This document shows, one piece after another, positions 17,060-25,725 of a DNA stretch of 64,000 nucleotides (position 1 is the first letter of the stretch; each line of letters starts with the position of its first letter). The notes under the pieces were generated by a model. The model worked only from the letters and a program-made list of their open reading frames with translations, made no database searches and was not told the DNA's origin. Location of the stretch: assembly GCF_003952485.1 (NCBI RefSeq), contig NZ_CP034447.1, positions 1,860,001 to 1,924,000 of the forward strand, given 5' to 3'. This DNA comes from Mesorhizobium sp. M1E.F.Ca.ET.045.02.1.1 (lineage in GTDB: Bacteria; Pseudomonadota; Alphaproteobacteria; Rhizobiales; Rhizobiaceae). A program made the position numbers and the translations under genes.

Positions 17060-18204
17060 AAGATGGCTTGAGAGCGGTCTTTTCCTTCGCGAGACTCGGC
17101 GCGCTCTTGATCAAGGAGTTCATCCAGATGCGGCGCGACCGCATCACCTTCGCCATGATGCTGGGCGTGCCTTTGCTACAGCTCGTGCTGTTCGGCTTTG
17201 CCATCAACAACGATCCGAAGAGCCTGCCGACGGCGCTGGTGGCGATGAGCAACGACCAGTATACGCGCGCCATGGTCTCCGCCCTGCAGATGACCGGCTA
17301 CTACCGCTTCGACCATGTGTCCGAAAGCGCGGCCGAGGCCGAAATGCTGATGGCCAAGGGCGCCGTCTCCTTCGTCGTCACCATCCCGGCCGACTTTGCC
17401 CGGCGTGTCGAGCGCGGCGACAGCCCGCAGATCCTGATCGAGGCCGACGCGACGGATCCGTCGGCGGCGAGCGGCGCCATTTCGACGCTGAGCAGGGTGG
17501 CGAGCCAGGCGCTGCTGCGCGCCCAGGGCATGCAGGCGACCGCCACCGAGGCCGCCAAGCAGCAGCTGCAGGTGGTGGTGCACCAGCGCTACAATCCCGA
17601 AGGCATCTCGCAATACAACATCGTGCCCGGCCTGCTGGGCGTCATCCTGCAGATGACCATGGTGATGATGACGGCGATCGCGCTGACCCGCGAGACCGAG
17701 CGCGGGACGATGGAGAACCTGCTCGCCATGCCGTCAAGCCCGACCGAGATCATGCTGGGCAAGGTGCTGCCTTTCCTCGTCGTCGGCGCGGTGCAGGTGG
17801 CGGTGGTGCTGGTGGCGGCGAAGCTTTTGTTCGGCGTCCCCTTTGTCGGCAGCCTGACGCTGCTGCTATCATCGGTGCTGGTCTTCGTGCTTTCGCTGGT
17901 GCTGCTCGGCTATACGATCTCGACGATGGCTCGCTCCCAGATGCAGGCGATGCAGCTCACCTTCTTCTTTTTCCTGCCGTCGCTGCTGCTCTCGGGTTTC
18001 ATGTTCCCCTATCGCGGCATGCCGGGCTGGGCCCAGATCTTGGGCGAGATCTTCCCATTGACGCATTTCCTGCGTATCACCCGCGCCGTCATGTTGAAGG
18101 GCGCCGACTTCAACGCGGTAGCCGCCGAGATCGGCTGGCTGGCGGTGTTCGTGGTGGCATTCGCCGGCGCCGCCCTGCTGCGCTTCCGGCGGACACTGGA
18201 TTGA
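17056..18204 (+). CDS. ABC-2 type permease (YbhS/YbhR-like)
   Basis: A 382-aa ABC-2 permease of the YbhS/YhhJ type: one membrane helix near the N-terminus (LGVPLLQLVLFGFAIN), a large periplasmic domain (about 45-170), then five C-terminal helices containing the typical NIVPGLLGVILQMTMVMMTA and ETERGTMENLLAMPSSPTEIMLGK segments. E. coli has two such permeases (YbhS and YbhR); here there is one, probably acting as a homodimer. The ATG at 17056 overlaps the ATPase stop by 4 bases. Confidence 0.92.
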   Translation: MKDGLRAVFSFARLGALLIKEFIQMRRDRITFAMMLGVPLLQLVLFGFAINNDPKSLPTALVAMSNDQYTRAMVSALQMTGYYRFDHVSESAAEAEMLMAKGAVSFVVTIPADFARRVERGDSPQILIEADATDPSAASGAISTLSRVASQALLRAQGMQATATEAAKQQLQVVVHQRYNPEGISQYNIVPGLLGVILQMTMVMMTAIALTRETERGTMENLLAMPSSPTEIMLGKVLPFLVVGAVQVAVVLVAAKLLFGVPFVGSLTLLLSSVLVFVLSLVLLGYTISTMARSQMQAMQLTFFFFLPSLLLSGFMFPYRGMPGWAQILGEIFPLTHFLRITRAVMLKGADFNAVAAEIGWLAVFVVAFAGAALLRFRRTLD

Positions 18205-18244
18205 GCGAGGCACGGCGAAAAAGGTTTGACGCTGGAGGGACAGC

Positions 18245-18400
18245 ACCCCCCTCTGCCCTGCCGGGCATCTCCCCCGCAAGGGGGGAGATTGGCAGCTCCG
18301 GCGTCGTCGCCCCTCCTGCAACGTTATTGATTGGCGAAAGCGGCGGCGACGGCTGATCTCCCCCCTTGCGGGGGAGATGGCCGGCAGGCCAGAGGGGGGT
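18245..18400. repeat. RIME-like repeat with B-type arms and common core
   Basis: Inverted arms with the stem CCCCCGCAAGGGGGG and a CTGCCGGG/CCGGCAGGCCAGAGGGGGG end, at about 18245-18290 and 18352-18400. The central part (about 18309-18345) contains CTCCTGCAACG and TTGGCGAAAGC, which recur in the other elements of this window. It separates the convergent exporter operon and threonine dehydratase gene. Confidence 0.85.
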
Positions 18401-18442
18401 GTGACGGATCGCGGCCTGTGTGTGGAGTCGCAGCAGCACCGC

Positions 18443-19420
18443 CTAAGCTGCAGCCATGATCTCGGCATAGGTGCCGAAATCGACATTGCCGCCGGAAAGC
18501 ACCACGGCGACGCATTTGCCGGCGAGGTCGATTTCGCCGGACGACAGCGCCGCGAGCGCGACGCAGCCGCCGGGCTCGACCACCAGCTTCAGGTAGGCCA
18601 TGGCGTCGCGCATCGCCTGCGCGGCGGCCTTGTCGGAGACGGCGATGGCGCCGGCGAGGTTCCGGCGGTTGATCTCGAAGGTGATGGCGCCGGGCTCGGC
18701 GGTGAGGAGCGCATCGCAGATCGAGGTATGACCGGGTTGGTTCGAGACCCTTTCGCCTTTGGCCAGCGAGCGGCGCGTGTCGTCGAAATGCTCGGGCTCG
18801 ACCGCCCAGACGGCGGTGCGCGGCGAGGCGTCCTTGACAGCGACGGAAATGCCGCTCGACAGGCCGCCTCCACCGCAGGGGATAACCACCGCGTCGAGGC
18901 TGACGCCGAGCGCCTTCGCTTGGCGCATCAGCTCCAGCCCGATCGTGCCCTGGCCGGCGATGATGGCCGGATCGTCGAAAGGCGGCACCAATGCCATGCC
19001 CATCTCGACATAGGGGCGAACGACCGTCATGCGGTCGTCCTTGAAACGGTCGAACGGCACCACCTCGGCGCCCATCCTGCGGACATTGCCGACCTTGAGC
19101 GCCGGTGCGTCCACGGGCATGGCGATGACCGCCTTGACACCGAACATCGCAGCCGAAGCGGCGACGCCCTGCGCGTGATTGCCGGAAGAAAAGGCAACGA
19201 CGCCGTGACTGCGCTCTTCTTCGCTCAGCGACGACAATTTGTTGTAGGCGCCGCGGATCTTGAAGGAGCCGGTGCGCTGCAGCGTCTCGGGCTTGAACAG
19301 GATGCGGCCGCCATAGCGCCTGTTGAGCTCCGGCGATTCGATAAGCGGCGTCTCGACGATCAGGCCGGAGAGCCGCGCGGCGGCGGCGTGGATGTCGGAA
19401 ATGCCGGGCAGGGCGGTCAT
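18443..19420 (-). CDS. Threonine/serine dehydratase family PLP enzyme
   Basis: A 325-aa fold-type II PLP enzyme. The PLP lysine is K54 in TGSFKIRGAYN, followed by the SSGNHAQGVA loop and the glycine-rich phosphate loop PCGGGGLSSG. There is no C-terminal ACT regulatory domain, so it resembles catabolic threonine dehydratase (TdcB) or serine racemase rather than biosynthetic IlvA. Reaction: threonine to 2-oxobutyrate plus ammonia, or serine to pyruvate. Repeats flank it on both sides. Confidence 0.88.
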   Translation of the reverse strand: MTALPGISDIHAAAARLSGLIVETPLIESPELNRRYGGRILFKPETLQRTGSFKIRGAYNKLSSLSEEERSHGVVAFSSGNHAQGVAASAAMFGVKAVIAMPVDAPALKVGNVRRMGAEVVPFDRFKDDRMTVVRPYVEMGMALVPPFDDPAIIAGQGTIGLELMRQAKALGVSLDAVVIPCGGGGLSSGISVAVKDASPRTAVWAVEPEHFDDTRRSLAKGERVSNQPGHTSICDALLTAEPGAITFEINRRNLAGAIAVSDKAAAQAMRDAMAYLKLVVEPGGCVALAALSSGEIDLAGKCVAVVLSGGNVDFGTYAEIMAAA

Positions 19421-19533
19421 GGCGTGGGCCTCGCGGAAGAACGGGACCGCCTATGGTGCACGGAAATTGTCCCGGCGCGCCAACGAAAAAATGTGATGGG
19501 TACAATGTTGGTGATGACGGACGGCGAAGCGCG

Positions 19534-19725
19534 TAATCTCCCCCCTTGCGGGGGAGATGGCCGGCAGGCCAGAGGGGGTGCTGTCCCGCCGACATCTCAG
19601 CCGATCAATGCTGAATACGCTCGCAAGTTGCCAGGGCTGCTCTACATTTGCCGGAAAGGACAGAGTTCCTTCACACCCCCTCTGTCCTGCCGGACATCTC
19701 CCCCGCAAGGGGGGAGATTGGCAGC
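19534..19725. repeat. Two B-type repeat arms in outward order
   Basis: Two arms (about 19534-19580 and 19673-19725) of the same type as at 18.2 kb but in the reverse order, with an unrelated 90-bp spacer lacking the common core. This looks like two half-elements side by side. It fills most of the 342-bp gap between the threonine dehydratase gene and the next small gene. Confidence 0.8.
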
Positions 19726-19762
19726 TTCAACGCCGATGCCCTTCGTGACGAAGTAGGACGCC

Positions 19763-20086
19763 TCACCCTAGCAGCGTGCGCGTCCTTTTCTTCCCTCCGA
19801 GCTTGCGCCAGCTGTTGAAGCGATGCGTGGCGGCGGCAAACGAGATCTTCATCTGCTGGGCGACCGAATAGCGCGACTTGCCCTCGTCGAACATGCGGTA
19901 GCAGCATTCGACGCCTTCCTCGGTCAGCTTGCCCTCAGGCGTCTTGTTGTGCGGATTGGCGGGGTCGAATTTTTCGATCTGTTCCTCGACCAGACCCTTG
20001 AGGCGCTGCAGGTCCGCCTCGATGCCGGCGATGAGATCGAGAACGGGTTTCACATCGAATGCGTGCGGGAGCTTCTTTTCCGTCAT
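19763..20086 (-). CDS. Conserved hypothetical protein with C-terminal HTH-like segment
   Basis: A 107-aa protein I cannot assign to a characterised family. It is charged, with an N-terminal helical part (FDVKPVLDLIAGIEADLQRLKGLVEEQ), a central GKLTEEGVECCYRMFDEGKS stretch and a C-terminal segment RYSVAQQMKISFAAATHRFNSWRKLGG that resembles a recombinase-type or sigma-like helix-turn-helix. ATG at 20086 has AAGGAAG upstream; the frame continues 18 codons further without support. It is divergent from mbfA. A DNA-binding role is inference. Confidence 0.65.
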   Translation of the reverse strand: MTEKKLPHAFDVKPVLDLIAGIEADLQRLKGLVEEQIEKFDPANPHNKTPEGKLTEEGVECCYRMFDEGKSRYSVAQQMKISFAAATHRFNSWRKLGGKKRTRTLLG

Positions 20087-20221
20087 CCTTGCTTCCTTCG
20101 ATTTCAATTGGCGCGCCTCATATCGGTGAACATTCGGCAATAATGAAGGTGCGACGCTGGATCAACGAATTCCGCCTGTCCCGCCGTGTTCACGATTGAC
20201 CCTCGGCGTCCAAGCTCCTAG

Positions 20222-20238
20222 TTTAGAACTATTCTAAA
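20222..20238. promoter_or_regulatory. Irr-type iron control element (ICE) upstream of mbfA
   Basis: TTTAGAACTATTCTAAA is a palindrome (7-bp arms, 3-bp spacer) matching the ICE motif bound by the haem-responsive regulator Irr in rhizobia. It ends 16 bp before the mbfA start codon, a repression position. mbfA is a known Irr target in Bradyrhizobium and Agrobacterium, so site and gene support each other. Confidence 0.85.
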
Positions 20239-20254
20239 TTAGGGTGATTTCCTC

Positions 20255-21238
20255 ATGCTTTCCCGTGTTTTCGGCTTCGGCCGCCGCTCCTTCGATTCGT
20301 TGTCGGAGCAGGAGATCCTGGCGCTGGCGATCTCGTCGGAAGAGGACGACGGGCGCATCTACCGCGCCTATGCCGACGGGCTGGCGGAAGCCTTTCCGCA
20401 ATCGGCCAAGGTGTTCGAGGCGATGGCGGAGGAGGAGGATGGCCATCGCGATTCCCTGATCGAGCTCCACCGCAGGCGCTTCGGCGAGCGCATTCCGCTG
20501 ATCCGGCGCGAACATGTCAGGGGCTATTACGAGCGCAAGCCCGACTGGCTGGTGCGGCCGCTCGGCATCGAGCATGTGCGCCGGCAGGCCGAGGAGATGG
20601 AGCGGCAGGCCTACCGCTTCTATGTCGAAGCGGCCAAGCGGACCACCGACGCCTCGACGCGCAAACTGCTCGACGATCTGGCCGCGGCCGAGCTCGGCCA
20701 TGAGAATTCCGCGCATGAGCTGGAGCAGACACATGTCCCGGGCGAGGTGAAGGAGGAGGAGGCGAGCGCCGAGCAGCGCCAGTTCATCCTCACCTATGTG
20801 CAGCCGGGGCTCGCCGGACTGATGGACGGATCGGTGTCGACGCTGGCGCCGATCTTCGCGGCCGCGTTCGCCACCCATCAAACGTTCCAGACTTTTCTCG
20901 TCGGTCTTGCCGCCTCGATCGGCGCCGGCATCTCGATGGGCTTCACCGAAGTCGCCTCCGATGACGGCAAGCTCTCCGGGCGCGGCTCGCCGCTGAAGCG
21001 GGGCCTCACCGTCGGCGTGATGACGACGCTGGGCGGGCTCGGCCACGCGCTGCCCTACCTCATCCCTTATTTCTGGACGGCCACGATCGTCGCCGCGATC
21101 GTGGTGTTCTTCGAGCTCTGGGCGATCGCCTTCGTCCAGAACCGCTACATGCAGACGCCATTCTGGCGCGCCGCCTTTCAGGTGGTGCTGGGCGGCGCGC
21201 TGGTGTTCGGCGCGGGCGTGCTGATCGGGAATGCCTGA
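20255..21238 (+). CDS. mbfA: Membrane-bound ferritin A (erythrin-VIT1 iron exporter)
   Basis: A 327-aa fusion: an N-terminal ferritin-like erythrin domain (about 1-165, with metal-ligand glutamates in [24 protein letters not shown] and [11 protein letters not shown]) and a C-terminal VIT1-type membrane domain with about five helices ([24 protein letters not shown]). MbfA exports ferrous iron and protects against iron and peroxide stress. An Irr ICE site lies directly upstream, so expression should rise when iron is plentiful. Gene length and layout match the family fully. Confidence 0.95.
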   Translation: MLSRVFGFGRRSFDSLSEQEILALAISSEEDDGRIYRAYADGLAEAFPQSAKVFEAMAEEEDGHRDSLIELHRRRFGERIPLIRREHVRGYYERKPDWLVRPLGIEHVRRQAEEMERQAYRFYVEAAKRTTDASTRKLLDDLAAAELGHENSAHELEQTHVPGEVKEEEASAEQRQFILTYVQPGLAGLMDGSVSTLAPIFAAAFATHQTFQTFLVGLAASIGAGISMGFTEVASDDGKLSGRGSPLKRGLTVGVMTTLGGLGHALPYLIPYFWTATIVAAIVVFFELWAIAFVQNRYMQTPFWRAAFQVVLGGALVFGAGVLIGNA

Positions 21239-21248
21239 GCGCTTTTTC

Positions 21249-21420
21249 CCTTCTCCCCTTGTGGGAGAAGGTGGATCGGCGCGTTAGCGCCGAGACGGAT
21301 GAGGGGTGTTCCAGCGGAGTGAGACGTTGGCGACCTTGCAGTCTCCTCCGGCGCCGCCAAGCTGGAACACCCCTCATCCGTCGCCTTCGGCGACACCTTC
21401 TCCCACAAGGGGAGAAGGGG
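21249..21420. repeat. Inverted palindromic repeat pair (D-type arms)
   Basis: Arms at about 21249-21312 and 21365-21420 with the stem CTTCTCCC-CTTGT-GGGAGAAG and a GACGGATGAGGGGTGTTCC end. They lie between the convergent mbfA and ABM genes and could act as bidirectional hairpins. Arm sequence differs from the A, B and C types but the layout is the same. Confidence 0.8.
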
Positions 21421-21425
21421 GAGCT

Positions 21426-21770
21426 TCATCCATTCACGGCGCGACTATCCTGCGGCGCCTCGGCCCTTTCATTGAGCCCATAATCACGCACGACATGGGC
21501 GATGCGCAGACGATAGCCGGCAAAGATTCCGCCGCGTCCCGCTTTCTGCGCCTGCCGATGCTCCTCGGTGTTGCGCCAGGCCTTCACCGCCTCCTCGTCG
21601 CGCCAGAACGACAGCGAGAGCACGCGCTTCGGATCGGTGAGGCTCTGGAAGCGCTCGACCGAGATGAAGCCGTCTATGCCTTCAAGCAAGGGCTTAAGCT
21701 CCGCGGCGATGCCGAGATAGGCATCGCGCTTGCCCTCCGCCGGCTCTACTTCGAAGATGACAGCGATCAT
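21426..21770 (-). CDS. Antibiotic biosynthesis monooxygenase (ABM/YgiN-like) domain protein
   Basis: A 114-aa dimeric alpha-beta barrel (ABM) protein; typical segments are MIAVIFEVEPAEGKRDAYL, IDGFISVERFQSLTDPKRVLSLSFW and DEEAVKAWRNTEEHRQAQ. Family members include quinol monooxygenases and haem-degrading enzymes, but many are uncharacterised. The start overlaps the preceding NIPSNAP gene by 4 bases, so the two form an operon controlled with the divergent ArsR gene. Confidence 0.85.
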   Translation of the reverse strand: MIAVIFEVEPAEGKRDAYLGIAAELKPLLEGIDGFISVERFQSLTDPKRVLSLSFWRDEEAVKAWRNTEEHRQAQKAGRGGIFAGYRLRIAHVVRDYGLNERAEAPQDSRAVNG

Positions 21771-22135
21771 GCCTCTATCCCTTCCTTCACGATTACATCG
21801 GTGTGAAACATCTGCCTCGGCCCGTGCGGGCCCGACACCAGTTTCAGGAAGATCCGGTCTTCCTTGAGGATGAACTTCTCGCGCCGTGCGAAGTCGTAGT
21901 TTGCCTTGCCGGCGGGGTCGGCGGCAAGCCGCGCGCGATAGGCCTCGTAAGCTGCGAGGTTCTCGATGCTGTAAGCGGCGTAGGCTGTGGTGGCCGAGCC
22001 CTCATGCGGCGCGAAATAGCCGATCAGGTCGGCGCCGCAGCGCGGGATGGCCTGGCCCCAGGCGCGCGCATATTGCTCGAAGGCAGCCTTGCCGAACGGA
22101 TCGATCTCGTAGCGGATGAAGCAGGTGATGGTCAT
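21767..22135 (-). CDS. NIPSNAP family protein
   Basis: A 122-aa ferredoxin-like-fold NIPSNAP protein: MTITCFIRYEIDPFGKAAFEQYA at the N-terminus and the typical middle ENLAAYEAYRARLAADP. The function of bacterial NIPSNAPs is unclear. ATG at 22135 is chosen for its GAGGAGA Shine-Dalgarno. It is first in a two-gene operon with the ABM gene. The palindrome 39 bp upstream probably binds the divergently encoded ArsR protein. Confidence 0.85.
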   Translation of the reverse strand: MTITCFIRYEIDPFGKAAFEQYARAWGQAIPRCGADLIGYFAPHEGSATTAYAAYSIENLAAYEAYRARLAADPAGKANYDFARREKFILKEDRIFLKLVSGPHGPRQMFHTDVIVKEGIEA

Positions 22136-22173
22136 GGCGGTCTCCTCGTCGGTTGGCTTCACGGCGGCGATGG

Positions 22174-22189
22174 TTCGACCACGGTCGAA
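22174..22189. promoter_or_regulatory. Palindromic operator between NIPSNAP and ArsR genes
   Basis: TTCGACCACGGTCGAA is a perfect palindrome of two 7-bp arms around AC. It lies in the 169-bp divergent region, 39 bp upstream of the NIPSNAP start. ArsR proteins bind such dyads; assignment to the adjacent ArsR protein is inference. Confidence 0.55.
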
Positions 22190-22304
22190 ACATCGCTGGC
22201 GTCGGCGTGCTAGGCATTCTCCTGTCAGGAGCGTTTGCCTGGCGGCTTGAGCTGGCTCGAGAATAGTGCTCCCCTCGCGGGAATGCTTCGATGAGGATCG
22301 AACT

Positions 22305-22979
22305 ATGCGTGAAGGACCAGACATCGCCCGTGTCGCCAGCCTGGTCGGCGACCCGGCCCGCGCCAACATGCTCAACGCGCTGATGGGCGGCACGGCGCTG
22401 ACCGCATCGGAACTTGCGCTGGAAGCCGGCGTCTCGCTGCCCACCGCGTCCTCGCATCTGTCGAAGCTGATGGATGGCGGGCTGCTGACGCTCGCGAGCC
22501 AGGGCCGGCATCGCTATTACGGCCTCGCCAGCCCGCAGGTGGCGGGCATGATCGAAGCGATCATCGGCGTTGCGGAAGCCGTTGGCCCGAAGCGGGTTCG
22601 GCCCGGCCCGCGCGATGCGGCCATGCGCGTGGCGCGGGTGTGCTACGATCACCTCGCCGGCGAGCAGGCGGTGGCGATGCTCGACCGTCTCGTCGACAGA
22701 CAAGTGCTGCTGCGCGAGGACAACGAGATCCGACTCTCACCGTCAGGTATTTCGCATTTCGCCGCGCTCGACATCGCGATCGACACCAAGGCCAGGCGGC
22801 CGGTCTGCCGCGCCTGCCTCGACTGGAGCGTGCGGCGATCGCACCTCGCCGGCGCGCTGGGCGCCGCCATCCTCGACAAGATCATCGCCGAGAAATGGGC
22901 GCGGCGCGAGAGGGACAGCCGCGCCGTGGTGTTCTCGCCGAAGGGCAGGCAGGAATTCGAGAGGGTGTTTCTGGCGTAG
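22305..22979 (+). CDS. ArsR family transcriptional regulator
   Basis: A 224-aa winged-helix regulator. The HTH is LTASELALEAGVSLPTASSHLSKLMDGGLL (about 36-65), a standard ArsR pattern. It is longer than metal-sensing ArsR proteins (about 100 aa); the C-terminal extension holds a cysteine pair (RRPVCRACLDWS) that could bind metal or a thiol-reactive ligand. ATG at 22305 is chosen over an upstream GTG. It is divergent from the NIPSNAP-ABM operon and probably controls it. Confidence 0.88.
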   Translation: MREGPDIARVASLVGDPARANMLNALMGGTALTASELALEAGVSLPTASSHLSKLMDGGLLTLASQGRHRYYGLASPQVAGMIEAIIGVAEAVGPKRVRPGPRDAAMRVARVCYDHLAGEQAVAMLDRLVDRQVLLREDNEIRLSPSGISHFAALDIAIDTKARRPVCRACLDWSVRRSHLAGALGAAILDKIIAEKWARRERDSRAVVFSPKGRQEFERVFLA

Positions 22980-23020
22980 GGCTGCGCACAAACGATAGAC
23001 TGGCAACCTCTGCGCGAGGC

Positions 23021-23171
23021 ACCCCCCTCTGCCCTGCCGGGCATCTCCCCCGCAAGGGGGGAGATTAACGCTCAGCCGCTTTCGCCAACCTGCGACGTTG
23101 CAGGATAAGCGAGTCGCCAAAACTGCAATCTCCCCCCTTGCGGGGGAGATGCCCGGCAGGGCAGAGGGGGG
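23021..23171. repeat. RIME-like repeat with B-type arms and common core
   Basis: Arms at about 23021-23067 and 23125-23171 with the CCCCCGCAAGGGGG stem. The centre carries GCTTTCGCCAA and ACGTTGCAGGA, the shared core seen in other elements, here in opposite orientation to the copy at 18.2 kb. It lies between the convergent arsR and ligD genes. Confidence 0.85.
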
Positions 23172-23196
23172 CGCTGGCCCGCCGATCTTAAGAGAT

Positions 23197-25713
23197 TCAA
23201 CCCCGCTTCAACACCTTGCCCAGCTTGAAGAAATCCGCCCACGGGTCGGCCTTCTTCAGCTCACTCAGCGTCGTCGCGTCGCCGAGCGGGAAGGCGTTGG
23301 GAGCCAAGCCCTTTTCGAGCTCCGGCCAGGTCACCGGCATCGACACCGTCGCGCCCTTCTTGGCGCGCGACGAGTAGGGCGCGACCGTGGTCGAGCCTCT
23401 GCCGTTGCGCAGATAGTCAACGAAGATCTTGCCCGTGCGCGCCTTCTTCGACAGGGTCGCCGTGTAGCGGTCGGGCGAAGCCTGCTCCAGCGCCCGAGCG
23501 AAGTCATGAGCAAAATCCTTGACCTCGTCCCAGTCCGCCGACGGCTTCAACGGCACCAGCACGTGATAGCCCTTGCCGCCGGAGGTCTTGACCAAGTTCG
23601 GCAGCGACAGCTCGTCGAGCCGCTTATGGATGTCGAGCGCCGCCTCGCGCACGCGTTTGACGTCGACGCCTTCGTCCGGATCGAGGTCGAAGATGATCTG
23701 GTCCGGCTTTTCCAGCTCGTCGACGGTCGAGCCCCAGATATGGACCTCGACCACACCGTACTGGACGAGCGCGGCAAGCCCGTCGAAATCCCTGATGAAC
23801 AGGATCTCCTCGCCGTCGGTCGGATCCTTCATCCTGGCGATCTTGTCGCTCATGCCGGGCGAGGCATGTTTCTGGAAGAAGCGCTGCCCGTGGATGCCAT
23901 CCGGCGCCCGCACGAGAGCCAGCGGCCGGTCGACGACGAACGGCTCCATGCGCGTCCACACCAGAGCGTAATGGTCGAGCAGGTCCTGTTTGGAGACCTT
24001 CTCGTCGGGCCACAGCAGCTTGTCGGGATGCGAGAGTTTTATCGAGGTCATCGCCGTTCCTGCCGAGGGTTTTGGCGCGGTCTTGCCGCTACCCGACTTT
24101 GCTTCAGCCTTGCCGTCGGCCTGCTTCGGCTTTTCCTGCACGACTTCCTCCGCCGGCTTGTCCTCGCGCAGCCCCTGGAACGAGGCGTGGCGGATTATAC
24201 GGTCGGATGTCCAGCTCCGGAACTCCACTTCGCCGACAAGTTCAGGCCTGACCCAGGTGAGCCCCTTGCCCTTCGGCACGGCCGCCGAGAACGGCGATTC
24301 CTTGGCCTCGAGGCTGTCGAGCTTCTTCTTGAGACCGGCCATTACCTTGCCGGAAAAGCCGGTGCCGACGCGGCCGGCATAGTGCAACTTGCCGCCTTCA
24401 TGGTAGCCGACCAGCAGGGAGCGCAGGCCGCGTCCGGTCTTGTCCGAGGGCAGGTAGCCGCCAATGACGAATTCCTGGCGCAGCGTGCATTTCGACTTCA
24501 CCCAGGTGAGGCCGCGCCCGCTGCGGTAGGGCGCGTCGGCGCGTTTCGACACCACGCCCTCGAGACCCATGCGGCAGACATGCTGCAGGATGACCTTGCC
24601 GGGTTCGGAAAAATGATCGCTGAAGCGCAGCGCCGAGTCCTCCGGCTGCTCGCCGAGCAGTTCGGCGAGCGCCTGCTTGCGCTCGACCAGCGGCTCGCGG
24701 CGCAAATCCTCGCCGTCGAGCCGCATCAGATCGAAGACATAGTAGATGAAGCGGTCGGCGCGGCGGGCCGAAAGGTCCGCCTGCAGCAGGGGGAAGGACG
24801 ACACGCCGCTGTCGGCCAGCACGACGATCTCGCCGTCGATGATGGCATCCCGGCATTTGAGACCGGCGAGCGCTGCGGTGACCGGGCCTTCAAATTTCTT
24901 TGTCCAGTCGAGGCCGGCGCGCGTCAGCAGCCTGACGTCGCTGCCGGCGATTTGCGCCTGCATGCGGTAGCCATCGAACTTCACCTCATGCAGCCAGTCA
25001 TCACCGGAAGGCGCGTTCTTTTCCAGCGTGGCGAGCTGCGGCTCGATGAATTCGAGGCGCTTGGCATGGCCGGCCTTGGCCTTGCCGGCAGCGGGCTTGT
25101 TCGAATGCCAGACCTTTGGCTTCTCGCCCTTGGCTGACTTGCCTTCGCCGACCTCCTCGATCGTGAGGCCGGACCTCACCGATTGCGGCTCGTCCTTGAG
25201 GACGTCCTCGCCAGGGCGGGCGGCGGCATCGTCGGACTTGATCAGCAGCCAGTTGTCGCGCTTTTCGTCAGGCCTGGGCTTCAGCCTGACCAGATGCCAG
25301 CGGCCATGCAATTTGTGGCCTTCGAGCTCGAAATCGATATGGCCTTTCTTCATGCCTTCGGCCGGATCGCCTTCCGGAACCCATCTGCCGTCATCCCAGA
25401 CGATGACCGAGCCGCCGCCATATTCGCCCTTCGGAATGGTGCCTTCGAAGGAGGCGTAGTCGATCGGGTGGTCCTCGACATGCACGGCCAGCCGCTTCTC
25501 ATGCGGATCGAGGCTCGGGCCGCGCGTCACCGCCCAGCTCCACAGCACGCCATCGTGCTCCAGCCGAAAATCATAGTGGAGCCGCGTGGCGGCGTGCTTC
25601 TGGACGACGAAAATGCCGCCGGCCCCACTTTTCTTGTGCCGGCCGACCTTGCCGGCCGGTTCGGCGGTTTTCCGGAAATCGCGCTTGGCGTGATATTGCT
25701 CGAGGCCGGCCAT
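23197..25713 (-). CDS. ligD: ATP-dependent DNA ligase D (NHEJ)
   Basis: An 838-aa LigD with domain order phosphoesterase - ligase - polymerase. The N-terminal 3'-phosphoesterase (about 30-180) shows RLHYDFRLEHDG and VEDHPIDYASFEGTIPKGEYG. The ligase (about 225-530) has the adenylated lysine K245 in EVKFDGYRMQ. The C-terminal primase-polymerase (about 555-838) has the catalytic pair in IFDLDPDEGVD. It seals double-strand breaks together with Ku, which is encoded 12 bp upstream on the same strand. The operon is preceded by an EcfG-type promoter. Confidence 0.96.
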   Translation of the reverse strand: MAGLEQYHAKRDFRKTAEPAGKVGRHKKSGAGGIFVVQKHAATRLHYDFRLEHDGVLWSWAVTRGPSLDPHEKRLAVHVEDHPIDYASFEGTIPKGEYGGGSVIVWDDGRWVPEGDPAEGMKKGHIDFELEGHKLHGRWHLVRLKPRPDEKRDNWLLIKSDDAAARPGEDVLKDEPQSVRSGLTIEEVGEGKSAKGEKPKVWHSNKPAAGKAKAGHAKRLEFIEPQLATLEKNAPSGDDWLHEVKFDGYRMQAQIAGSDVRLLTRAGLDWTKKFEGPVTAALAGLKCRDAIIDGEIVVLADSGVSSFPLLQADLSARRADRFIYYVFDLMRLDGEDLRREPLVERKQALAELLGEQPEDSALRFSDHFSEPGKVILQHVCRMGLEGVVSKRADAPYRSGRGLTWVKSKCTLRQEFVIGGYLPSDKTGRGLRSLLVGYHEGGKLHYAGRVGTGFSGKVMAGLKKKLDSLEAKESPFSAAVPKGKGLTWVRPELVGEVEFRSWTSDRIIRHASFQGLREDKPAEEVVQEKPKQADGKAEAKSGSGKTAPKPSAGTAMTSIKLSHPDKLLWPDEKVSKQDLLDHYALVWTRMEPFVVDRPLALVRAPDGIHGQRFFQKHASPGMSDKIARMKDPTDGEEILFIRDFDGLAALVQYGVVEVHIWGSTVDELEKPDQIIFDLDPDEGVDVKRVREAALDIHKRLDELSLPNLVKTSGGKGYHVLVPLKPSADWDEVKDFAHDFARALEQASPDRYTATLSKKARTGKIFVDYLRNGRGSTTVAPYSSRAKKGATVSMPVTWPELEKGLAPNAFPLGDATTLSELKKADPWADFFKLGKVLKRG

Positions 25714-25725
25714 GGCGCCGTGCTC

